Part shown: in pieces, positions 1-7,414 of the stretch
How positions within the stretch are numbered: position 1 is the first letter of the stretch
How the letters are laid out: each line of letters opens with the position of its first letter
Source of the DNA: Pelomonas saccharophila_A
Lineage (GTDB): Bacteria; Pseudomonadota; Gammaproteobacteria; Burkholderiales; Burkholderiaceae_C
NCBI RefSeq assembly: GCF_031458095.1
Contig: NZ_JAVDXU010000001.1
Coordinates: 1,054,001 to 1,118,000, forward strand
Reading direction: 5' to 3'
Length of the DNA: 64,000 nucleotides
Notes under the pieces: generated by a model
The model's input: the letters and a program-made list of their open reading frames with translations, nothing else
What the model was told of the DNA's origin: nothing
The model's database searches: none
Position numbers and translations under genes: made by a program

Positions 1-1
1 T

Positions 2-151
2 TGCCACATCGCGGTGGAGACGCCGGTCAAACTCACCGAGCACCAGAAGAAGCTGCTCAAGGAACTCGACGAGTCGCTGAAGAAGGGCGGCGAGCGCCAC
101 TCGCCCAATGCCAAGAGCTGGACGGATCGGGTCAAGGACCTGTTCAAGTAA
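2..151 (+). CDS. dnaJ: DnaJ chaperone, C-terminal fragment (5' end outside window)
   Basis: The frame opening at base 2 runs 49 codons to TAA at 149-151. It reads as the end of DnaJ: VETPVKLTEHQKKLL, then ELDESLKKGG and a final SWTDRVKDLFK. This is the last part of the C-terminal substrate-binding and dimerisation region of the Hsp40 co-chaperone that feeds clients to DnaK. The J-domain and zinc fingers lie upstream of the window. An intrinsic terminator follows directly, so this is the end of its transcription unit (usually grpE-dnaK-dnaJ in this order). Confidence 0.9.
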   Translation, partial: CHIAVETPVKLTEHQKKLLKELDESLKKGGERHSPNAKSWTDRVKDLFK

Positions 152-169
152 GCCGGCTCCAGCGCCACC

Positions 170-205
170 AGCCGCGGCACCCGCCCAGGGTCCCGCGGCT
201 TTTTT
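170..205 (+). terminator. Rho-independent terminator of dnaJ
   Basis: A perfect 8-bp stem, AGCCGCGG (170-177) with CCGCGGCT (193-200), has a 15-nt loop and is followed by TTTTT at 201-205. It starts 18 nt after the dnaJ stop codon. The 200 bases between it and the next gene hold no other gene that I can see. Confidence 0.9.
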
Positions 206-405
206 GCGCCCTCAGCTTGCGTGTCATGCGAAGCCCGCCTGCGTCGTAAATCACGCCGCGCACCAAAAAGGCGAGTAAACGAGATCTCCCGGCTTGACTC
301 AGAAACCCTAAAGTCAGCGGACTGTCACCGCAATGACTCATAAGTGATTCGATCTGCGCGTTTCCCGATCACAGTCCACGGCGTTTCGCCGGGGAGGGAG
401 GCCGC

Positions 406-2046
406 ATGTTCCTGATGGACCAGACCATCCAGGAAGCGTCGGCGCTGATCATCGACAGCAATGCCAATTCGCGCAGCCTGATGTCGGCGCAGTTGCGCGA
501 CCTCGGCGTCGGCACGGTCAAGCAGACGCCGCGCGTCAAGGACGCCCGCGTGATGCTGGAGCACCAGACCTTCGACATCGTGCTGTGCGACTACCACTTC
601 GACAGCAGCGACAGCTCGGGCCAGGACCTGCTGGACGAATTGCGCCGCGAAGGCCTGCTGCCCTATTCCACCGTCTTCGTCATGGTGACCAGCGAGGCCA
701 CCTATGCCAAGGTGGCCGAAGCCGCCGAAGCGGCGCTGGACGCCTATCTCATCAAGCCCTACACCAGCGCCAACCTCGCCGAGCGCCTGGCCAGCGCCCG
801 CCAGCGCAAGCGCATCCTGAAGGGCATCTTCGAGGCCATCGAGAACCAGGACTTCGAGACCGCCGCCAACCTCTGCCTGGCGCGCTTCGAGGCCAAGGAC
901 AAATACTGGCTCTACGCCGCCCGCATCGGCGCCGAGCTGCTGCTCAGGCTCAAGCGCTTCGACGACGCGCGCACCCTCTACGAGGCCATCATCGCCGCCA
1001 AGACCGTGCCCTGGGCGCGGCTGGGCGTGGCGCGCACGGAGGTGGCCAGCGGCAATCTGCAGGCTGCGCGCCGCACGCTGGAAAACCTCATTGGCGAACT
1101 GCCCGACTACGCCGACTCCCACGACCTGATGGGCCATGTGCAGATGGAACAGGGCGACTTGGCCCAGGCGCTGAAGACCTACCAGACCGCCGCGACGCTG
1201 ACACCCGGCTGCCTGCTGCGCCTGCAGCGCTGCGGCACCCTGGGCTTCTACGCCGGCCAGCGCGCCGAGGCGGTGAAGATGCTGGAGCGGGCCATGTCCC
1301 AGGGCCTGCGCTCCAAGCTTTTCGACATGCTCAGCCTCGTCCTCGTCGGCCTGATGCGCTTCGACGCCAAGGACTTCAAGGGTTTCAAATACACCCACGA
1401 CGCCCTCATCGCGGCGCTGGAGCGCGCGCCGGGCTCCATCCGGCTGCAGCGCTTCGACCTCGTGTTCCGCGGCCTCGCCTGCCTGCTGGAGCGCCGCGTG
1501 GGCCAGGCCCTGGTCTTCGCGCGCGAGTTCACCGAGCACGCCGATGCCGGCAACTTCGACCTTGAGGCCGCCTCGCTGCTGACGGCACTGTGGATACGCC
1601 TGTCCAGCCAGGAGGTCGAGCTCGAGGAGATGATGCCCATCCTCAAGGGCCTGGGCACCCGCCACTGCACGGCCAAGGCCAGCACCGAGATCCTGGTCTC
1701 CATGTCCGAGGGCCACCAGGGCGCGGCCGATCAGTTCCGCGACTGCCACCAGCAGATCTTCAACGTCGCCGAGACGGCCATGCGCTATTCGCTGCGCGGC
1801 AGCGCCAAGGCGGCCGTCGAACTCCTCATCCAGCAGGGTGAGGCCACGCGCAACGCCAAGCTCATCGACATGGCCGGCCTGGTGCTGAAACGCCATGCCG
1901 AGAAGATCGAGGGTGCCGAAACGCTGGCCGAGCAGATCGACGCGCTGCATGGCCGCTACGTGAAGCCGATGACCGGTGGACCGTCCAAGGCACGGGCCGC
2001 GGGCGGCGTCACACTGCGCACCTCGGCGGCCGCCGTCGCCGCCTGA
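406..2046 (+). CDS. Response regulator with N-terminal receiver domain and C-terminal TPR-like region
   Basis: A 546-residue protein. Residues 12-125 form a CheY-like receiver domain with acceptor Asp62 (VLCDYHF), the switch Thr95 (MVTSEA) and conserved Lys117 (YLIKPYT). The rest is alpha-helical with TPR-like helical pairs (for example around LLRLKRFDDARTLYEAI and MEQGDLAQALKTYQTA). There is no DNA-binding, GGDEF or EAL output domain, so phosphorylation probably changes a protein-protein contact. ATG at 406 is preceded by a purine-rich ribosome site (GGGGAGGGAGG). A second in-frame ATG lies 9 bases further on. No cognate kinase is adjacent; the hybrid kinase at 7415 is 5 kb away. The partner is unknown. 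Confidence 0.85.
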   Translation: MFLMDQTIQEASALIIDSNANSRSLMSAQLRDLGVGTVKQTPRVKDARVMLEHQTFDIVLCDYHFDSSDSSGQDLLDELRREGLLPYSTVFVMVTSEATYAKVAEAAEAALDAYLIKPYTSANLAERLASARQRKRILKGIFEAIENQDFETAANLCLARFEAKDKYWLYAARIGAELLLRLKRFDDARTLYEAIIAAKTVPWARLGVARTEVASGNLQAARRTLENLIGELPDYADSHDLMGHVQMEQGDLAQALKTYQTAATLTPGCLLRLQRCGTLGFYAGQRAEAVKMLERAMSQGLRSKLFDMLSLVLVGLMRFDAKDFKGFKYTHDALIAALERAPGSIRLQRFDLVFRGLACLLERRVGQALVFAREFTEHADAGNFDLEAASLLTALWIRLSSQEVELEEMMPILKGLGTRHCTAKASTEILVSMSEGHQGAADQFRDCHQQIFNVAETAMRYSLRGSAKAAVELLIQQGEATRNAKLIDMAGLVLKRHAEKIEGAETLAEQIDALHGRYVKPMTGGPSKARAAGGVTLRTSAAAVAA

Positions 2047-2135
2047 ACTGACCCGGCCCTGTCAGCCGCGTATCACCTGAGGCGGTGGTCACACGGCGCC
2101 GCGAGAATGCGCGCGCCGTCCCCAAGTTACTTTCA

Positions 2136-3827
2136 ATGCCTCTGCTCAAGCGCCTGCTGGCCTGGTTCCAGCCCGACACCTCGCGTCCCCTCACCCAGGC
2201 CTGGCTGGCCGCCCTGTGGATGGGCCTGCTGGCCAACTGGCCGCTGTGGAAACAGCTGCAGGCCCTGCCGGAGATCAGCGGTGCGCGCGGCGCCCTCTTC
2301 ATCGTCGCCTTCGCCGGCATGGTCACGGCCGCCAGCGGCGCCCTGCTGAGCCTGCTGGCCTGGCCCCGCCTCATCCAGGGTCTGCTCGTCGTGCTGCTGC
2401 TGGCCAGCGCCGCGCTGGCCCATTTCATCGGCAGCTACGGCATCGTCTTCGACCCCACCATGGTCGTGAACATGCTGCAGACCGACGCCCGCGAGACGCG
2501 CGACCTGCTGAGCTGGCGGCTGCTTGTGAGCCTCGTCCTGCTCGGCGCCCTGCCCGCCTGGTGGCTGCTGCGCCGGCCCCGGGCGCCTGCCCAGGCCTTC
2601 GCCAAGCGGCTGGTTGGCAACCTGGCCGCCTGCGGCCTCGCCCTTGTGGCCATGGTGCTGCTGGCCCTGGCCGTGTTCGCCGACCTGTCCTCGACCATGC
2701 GCAACTACAAGACCATCCGCTACATGGTCACGCCGCTGAACGCCGTCTATTCGGTCAGCAGCGTCGCGCTGCGCCGTCAGGCCGCGCCCAGTGGCCCGCC
2801 GGCCGTCATCGGTGCCGATGCACGCCTGCTGCCGCGTGCCGAGGGCGCCAAGTCGCCGCTGCTGCTGTTCGTCGTCGGCGAAACGGCGCGGGCCATGAAC
2901 TTCAGCCTCAACGGCTATGCGCGGCCCACCAATCCCGAGCTGGCCAAGTTGCCCGTGGTGAGCCTGCGCCAGGTCGCGTCCTGCGGCACGGCCACGGCGG
3001 CCTCCCTGCCCTGCATGTTCTCGCCGCTGGGCCGCACGGCCTTCGGCGATTTGAAAGGCACACAGGAGAACCTGCTCGACGTGCTGCAGCGCGCAGGCCT
3101 CGCCGTGCTGTGGCTGGACAACCAGAGCGGCTGCAAGGGCCTGTGCGACCGCGTGCCCAACAGTCCCACGTCCAGACTGCCGGAAGGTGCCGCGCCGCTG
3201 CCACCGGGTCTGTGCAGCAAGGACGAGATGGGCGAGGAGGAATGCTTCGACGAGTCGCTGCTGCATGAGCTCGACAAGCGCATCGCAGCCCTGGACCCGG
3301 AGCGCGTCCAGCGCGGCCTCGTCCTCGTCATGCACCAGATGGGCAGCCACGGCCCGGCCTATTTCAAGCGCTCGCCGGCCGACCTGAAACCCTTCCAGCC
3401 CGAGTGCAAGAGCAACGCCCTGCAGCAGTGCGAGCGCCAGCAGGTCGTCAACGCCTACGACAACACCCTGGTGACGACCGACCGCCTGCTGGCCCGCTCC
3501 ATCGCCTGGCTGCAGACCCAACAGGCCCGCTTTGACACCGGCATGCTCTATGTCTCCGACCACGGCGAATCGCTGGGCGAGAACGGCCTTTATCTGCACG
3601 GCATGCCGTATGCGATGGCCCCGGCCGAGCAAACCCATGTGCCGATGGTGCTGTGGGTGCCCGAGGGTGGGGGTGTGGCCGCTTCGCTGAAGCCCGGCTG
3701 CCTGCAGTCCCTGCGCGACAAACCGGCCTCGCATGACAACCTCTTCCACACGGTCATGGGCTGGGTAGGAGCGAGAGCGGACGTCTACAAGCCGGAGTGG
3801 GACTTGCTCGCCAGCTGTCGAAGCTAG
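2136..3827 (+). CDS. eptA: Lipid A phosphoethanolamine transferase (sulfatase-fold, inner membrane)
   Basis: A 563-residue EptA/PmrC-type enzyme that moves phosphoethanolamine from phosphatidylethanolamine to lipid A, a modification linked to resistance to cationic peptides. About five membrane helices occupy residues 20-200. A periplasmic alkaline-phosphatase-fold domain follows. The expected nucleophile Thr is in VVGETARAMNFSLNGY, the metal site in YVSDHGESLGENGLYLHG, and the paired cysteines in SCGTATAASLPCMF and CKGLC. ATG 2136 gives the usual N-terminus; an upstream in-frame GTG at 2085 would add 17 atypical residues. Its TAG stop shares the tetranucleotide CTAG with the stop of the convergent gene. 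Exact lipid target is inferred from the family. Confidence 0.88.
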   Translation: MPLLKRLLAWFQPDTSRPLTQAWLAALWMGLLANWPLWKQLQALPEISGARGALFIVAFAGMVTAASGALLSLLAWPRLIQGLLVVLLLASAALAHFIGSYGIVFDPTMVVNMLQTDARETRDLLSWRLLVSLVLLGALPAWWLLRRPRAPAQAFAKRLVGNLAACGLALVAMVLLALAVFADLSSTMRNYKTIRYMVTPLNAVYSVSSVALRRQAAPSGPPAVIGADARLLPRAEGAKSPLLLFVVGETARAMNFSLNGYARPTNPELAKLPVVSLRQVASCGTATAASLPCMFSPLGRTAFGDLKGTQENLLDVLQRAGLAVLWLDNQSGCKGLCDRVPNSPTSRLPEGAAPLPPGLCSKDEMGEEECFDESLLHELDKRIAALDPERVQRGLVLVMHQMGSHGPAYFKRSPADLKPFQPECKSNALQQCERQQVVNAYDNTLVTTDRLLARSIAWLQTQQARFDTGMLYVSDHGESLGENGLYLHGMPYAMAPAEQTHVPMVLWVPEGGGVAASLKPGCLQSLRDKPASHDNLFHTVMGWVGARADVYKPEWDLLASCRS

Positions 3828-4948
3828 AAAAGGTCGCCTTGCGCCGAAGGCTTGCGCGGCGGCTTGAACAAGGCCAGTTGCACAGACCGTCGTTTGTTGC
3901 GCAGGCCCAGCTTGCGCACTGCACGCTGGAAACGCGCCTGCATCAACTGGGCCCAGACGCCCTCCCCGGTGAAGCGGGTGCCGAAGCGCGCATCGTTGTC
4001 CTTGCCGCCGCGCATGTCGCGGATGCGGGCCATCACGCGGTCGGCGCGGTCGGGGAAGTGGCGCTGCAGCCAGTCCTGGAACAACGGGTTGACCTCCCAG
4101 GGCAGGCGGATGGGGATGCTGAAGGCACTGCTGGCGCCAGCGGCATGGGCGGCTTCCAGGATGCGCTCCAGCTCGGGCTCGTTGATGAAGGGAATGATGG
4201 GCGACACGCTGACGCCCACCGGCACGCCGGCTGAAGCCAACGCCTGGATGGTGCGCAGCCGCCGCGCCGGCGCCGCGGCGCGCGGCTCGAGGATGCGTGC
4301 AAGTTCGTTGTCCAGCGTCGTGATCGACAGATAGACCGACACCAGGCCCTGGGCCGCCATCGGCGCGATCAGGTCCAGTTCGCGCTCGATGCCGCTGCTC
4401 TTGGTGACGACGGAGAAGGGGTGGCTGGTTTCGGCCAAGACCTCGACGATGCGCCGCGTGATGCCGAGCTTGCGCTCGATGGGCTGGTAAGCATCGGTGG
4501 CCGTGCCCAGCACCAGCGACCGTGGCTCGTACCGCGACCCCGCCAGCGTCTCGCGCAGCCTCTCGGCGGCATTGACCTTGGCGACGATGCGGGTCTCGAA
4601 GTCCAGGCCCGGCGACAGATTCAGATAGCTGTGTGTGGGCCGCGCAAAGCAGTAGACGCAGCCATGCTCGCAACCCCGATAAGGATTGATGGAGTAGTCG
4701 AAGGAGATGTCGGGCGACTGGTTGCTGGTGACGATCTTCTTGGCGTATTCCTCGATGACCTCGGTGGCCGGCGGCAGATGCTCCTCGGCGGCCTCCTGAT
4801 CCAGCGAACCCCAGCCGTCGTCGTACTGCTCGCGCTCGCGCTGCTCGAAGCGATGCGGCATGGCCGTGGCCGTGCCGCGGCCCTTGATGGAGTCGAGGGG
4901 AACGAGGCTGGGCTGGGCAGCGGCAATGCGGGTGGGAGCGGGTGGCAT
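3824..4948 (-). CDS. PA0069-family radical SAM protein, LexA box at start
   Basis: A 374-residue radical SAM enzyme related to spore photoproduct lyase-like proteins of the PA0069/Rv2578c group. The [4Fe-4S] motif CxxxCxxC is YRGCEHGCVYC, preceded by the family signature DISFDYSINP. The N-terminal SIKGRGTATA is also conserved in this group, which supports the ATG at 4948. A longer frame reaching 5137 would run through the operator and into the divergent gene. A canonical LexA operator (4950-4965) lies one base upstream of the ATG, so SOS control and a role in DNA-damage response are likely. No ribosome site fits between operator and ATG. The substrate is unknown. Confidence 0.85.
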   Translation of the reverse strand: MPPAPTRIAAAQPSLVPLDSIKGRGTATAMPHRFEQREREQYDDGWGSLDQEAAEEHLPPATEVIEEYAKKIVTSNQSPDISFDYSINPYRGCEHGCVYCFARPTHSYLNLSPGLDFETRIVAKVNAAERLRETLAGSRYEPRSLVLGTATDAYQPIERKLGITRRIVEVLAETSHPFSVVTKSSGIERELDLIAPMAAQGLVSVYLSITTLDNELARILEPRAAAPARRLRTIQALASAGVPVGVSVSPIIPFINEPELERILEAAHAAGASSAFSIPIRLPWEVNPLFQDWLQRHFPDRADRVMARIRDMRGGKDNDARFGTRFTGEGVWAQLMQARFQRAVRKLGLRNKRRSVQLALFKPPRKPSAQGDLF

Positions 4949-4949
4949 G

Positions 4950-4965
4950 CTGTAAATATATACAG
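4950..4965 (-). promoter_or_regulatory. LexA (SOS) operator
   Basis: The 16-mer CTGTAAATATATACAG matches CTGT-N8-ACAG with an all-A/T centre, the standard gammaproteobacterial and betaproteobacterial LexA box. It is one of the few A/T-only stretches in a very GC-rich region. It sits directly before the radical SAM start codon at 4948 and about 80 bp before the divergent secreted-protein gene, which it could also affect. Confidence 0.85.
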
Positions 4966-5045
4966 TATTCCTCGGGGCTTCCAGGCAGAAATTGCCGCCT
5001 CCTGGGGATGGTGGCTGCGGCGAGGCCTTGGGTAGAGTCCGCGCG

Positions 5046-5795
5046 ATGTCCCGCCCTGTCACGTGGCCTTTGCCGCTGCTCCTCCTCACCCTGGCCGCCA
5101 CCTGCGGCGCCACGCCACCGCTGCCATCGCCCGGCAACTACCGCATCGACGGCGAGGCCCATATGCGCAGCGGCAGCGGGCCGACGCTGGCCGAACGCAT
5201 CGAACGTTGGGACGGCAGCAATGGCAACCGCGTCGTCACCACCGTGGCCGGTGGCCGATCGCAGCAACAGACCTATGCCGGCACCGAGCCGGTGACATGG
5301 TGCGTGCTGGGTGTCTCGGTGCCGGCCAACCAGCTGCCCGACCGCTGCAAGACGCGCTGGTGGCCGGCCCAGGGCGGCTCTGAACTGCAGGCCGAATGCC
5401 AGGCCGGGCGCCTGCAGGAGCACTGGAAGCAGATCGACGCCAAGACCTGGGAGCGGCAGATGACGTTCACGCCAGGCCCGGGTGGCGGCAATGACCCCGC
5501 AGCAGCGCTTGCCATGGTCGAGAAAGGCCTGTCGCCGGCCGAGGCCGCCAAGGCGCGCGCGGCCATCGCCGCCCTGCCCTCGGCCCAGCAGCGCGCCGCC
5601 GCCATGGCGCCGGTCTACGAGAAGATCGAGGCCACCATCCGCAATGGCACGCCCGAGCAGGCGGCCGAGGCGCGCCAGCAGCTGGCCGCCCTGCAGGCCG
5701 CCCAGGGCGGCGGTGGCGGCGTGGTCTGGACGACGACGCTGACCGAGCGCTGGACGCGCATCGCCGAAGCCTGCGCGCCGCCGCGCAAGCCCTGA
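5046..5795 (+). CDS. Small secreted protein, possibly DUF3617-like
   Basis: A 249-residue protein with a clear signal peptide (MSRPVTWPLPLLLLTLAATCGA). A domain then starts with SPGNYRIDGEA, carries spaced cysteines (TWCVLG, DRCKTRW, ECQAG) and ends in RWTRIAEAC. Between residues 155 and 220 lies an Ala/Gln-rich helical insert. The layout resembles DUF3617 periplasmic proteins, but I do not see enough to name the family firmly. An in-frame TTG at 4992 would give a longer N-terminus without a signal sequence, so ATG 5046 is preferred. It diverges from the LexA-controlled radical SAM gene. Function unknown. Confidence 0.7.
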   Translation: MSRPVTWPLPLLLLTLAATCGATPPLPSPGNYRIDGEAHMRSGSGPTLAERIERWDGSNGNRVVTTVAGGRSQQQTYAGTEPVTWCVLGVSVPANQLPDRCKTRWWPAQGGSELQAECQAGRLQEHWKQIDAKTWERQMTFTPGPGGGNDPAAALAMVEKGLSPAEAAKARAAIAALPSAQQRAAAMAPVYEKIEATIRNGTPEQAAEARQQLAALQAAQGGGGGVVWTTTLTERWTRIAEACAPPRKP

Positions 5796-5872
5796 CCCGG
5801 ATCTGCCGGGATACTGCGTGAGACCGCTGCCGCACCGCTTGGCAGCGACCTGGTCTCCGTGGACTCGGCTCG

Positions 5873-7159
5873 ATGACTATTTCGGAAGCGATGGCCGGCA
5901 CGCCGCAGCGCCTGCGTGACCAGCGCGACTATCTGCGCCTGCTGGGCGCCCGCGTAACGGGCGGTGCGGCCAACCAGATGTTGATGGTGGCCCTGGGCTG
6001 GCAGATGTATGACCTGACCGCCAGCGCCTGGGACCTGGGCCTGGTGGGCCTCGCGCAATTCCTGCCGGCCCTGCTGCTGACCCTGCCGGCCGGCCACCTC
6101 GTCGACCAGCGCGACCGCCGCCTGCTGCTGGCGGCCAGCTTGGGGCTGCAGCTCATGGTGGCGGCCTGCCTGGCCCTGTCCAGCGCCGGCGCCTGGGTGG
6201 GACCGAACATGATCCTGGCCCTGTCCATCCTGCTGGGTTGTGCCCGGGCCCTGCAGATGCCGTCGCAGCAGGCCCTGATGCCCATGCTGGTCACGCCCGC
6301 CCTGCTGCCCCGCGCAGTGGCTGCGGCGAGCTCGACCATGCAGGCAGCCATCATCGCGGGGCCCGCCCTCGGCGGCGCGCTGTATGCGCTCGGCCCGTGG
6401 GCGACGGGCGCCATGGCACGGGGCGATGCCGCGCACTGGGGCGCCGCCATCGTCTATGGTGTGTCGCTGCTGCTGCTGGCCGTCGCCATCACCGGCGTGC
6501 TGACCATCCGACACCGCGCCGCGCAGCCACGCCGCGCCGCGCCCGACCTGGCCCAGCTGACGGCCGGCATCCGCTTCATCTGGCAGCGCCCGGTCGTGCT
6601 CGGCGCCATTTCGCTGGACCTGTTTGCCGTGCTGCTCGGCGGCGCCACCGCCCTGCTCCCCATCTTCGCCAAGGACATCCTGCACACCGGCCCTGAGGGC
6701 CTCGGGCTGCTGCGCTCGGCACCGGCGCTGGGCGCCGTGGTCGTCGGCATCTGGCTGGCCCGCCACCCCATCGCGCGGCGCGCCGGCCACTGGCTGCTGG
6801 GCGCGGTGGCCGTGTTCGGCCTGTCCATGATCGCCTTCGCGCTGAGCCGGTCCTTCCTGCTCGCCTTTGCCGTGCTGGCGCTCAGCGGCGCGGCCGACAT
6901 GTTCAGCGTCGTCATCCGCCAGTCGCTGGTGCAGTTGGAGACGCCGGACGAAATGCGCGGTCGCGTCGGCGCCGTCAACTCGGTCTTCATCGGCGCCAGC
7001 AACCAGCTCGGCGAGTTCGAATCGGGCGCTACAGCCGCCCTGCTCGGCCCGGTGGGCTCGGTGCTGCTGGGCGGCATCGGCACGCTGGCCGTCGTTGCAT
7101 TGTGGTTCAGGTGTTTCCCGGCGCTGGCGCAGCGGGACCGGCTGCTGCCTTGGGGGTGA
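5873..7159 (+). CDS. MFS exporter, EntS-like
   Basis: A 428-residue protein with about 12 hydrophobic helices and the major-facilitator loop motif between helices 2 and 3 (GHLVDQRDRRLLLAAS). The start (VTGGAANQMLMVALGWQMYDLT) and the segment GRVGAVNSVFIGASNQLGEFESG are typical of the EntS/MFS_3 group of exporters for siderophores or drugs. It lies alone, 77 bp after the secreted protein gene, and is followed by a terminator at 7291. Substrate cannot be told from sequence. ATG 5873 lacks a good ribosome site; ATG 5891 is an alternative. Confidence 0.82.
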   Translation: MTISEAMAGTPQRLRDQRDYLRLLGARVTGGAANQMLMVALGWQMYDLTASAWDLGLVGLAQFLPALLLTLPAGHLVDQRDRRLLLAASLGLQLMVAACLALSSAGAWVGPNMILALSILLGCARALQMPSQQALMPMLVTPALLPRAVAAASSTMQAAIIAGPALGGALYALGPWATGAMARGDAAHWGAAIVYGVSLLLLAVAITGVLTIRHRAAQPRRAAPDLAQLTAGIRFIWQRPVVLGAISLDLFAVLLGGATALLPIFAKDILHTGPEGLGLLRSAPALGAVVVGIWLARHPIARRAGHWLLGAVAVFGLSMIAFALSRSFLLAFAVLALSGAADMFSVVIRQSLVQLETPDEMRGRVGAVNSVFIGASNQLGEFESGATAALLGPVGSVLLGGIGTLAVVALWFRCFPALAQRDRLLPWG

Positions 7160-7290
7160 AGAGTAGGCCCAGGCCTACGCCAGCATGCGGCATCGGAGAG
7201 ATGGCCATGCGATGCGCCGAGGCCTAGATTTGATTCGTCGAAGGCCAGGAGCTGTAGCCTCAACAGGTCGCTCCACAGGCCAACGACTGA

Positions 7291-7325
7291 AGGCCCGATG
7301 CCATGCGTCGGGCCTTCTCTTTTGT
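7291..7325 (+). terminator. Intrinsic terminator between the MFS gene and the hybrid kinase
   Basis: Perfect stem AGGCCCGA (7291-7298) with TCGGGCCT (7308-7315), a 9-nt loop and a T-rich tail (TCTCTTTTG). It lies 131 bp beyond the MFS stop. The stretch 7160-7290 has no recognisable gene. The in-frame ATG at 7298 for the next gene falls inside this hairpin, which argues against that start. Confidence 0.8.
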
Positions 7326-7414
7326 TCGCCCTGCAGGCATGCGCCTTGCCCGTTCGCCACTGCGTGCAGGCACACTGCGGACGCTCATCAACGCCCCAAT
7401 CCGAAAAGGTCCCA

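Noticed and set aside
325..1950. A 541-codon minus-strand frame opposite the response regulator
   Set aside because: Mirror of the true gene with no recognisable motif; the plus-strand receiver domain has all its catalytic residues.
2133..5423. A 1096-codon open frame on the minus strand across eptA and the radical SAM gene
   Set aside because: It is an antisense shadow: low-complexity Gln/Ala/Arg/Gly translation, overlapping two well-supported genes. Such frames are expected in very GC-rich DNA.
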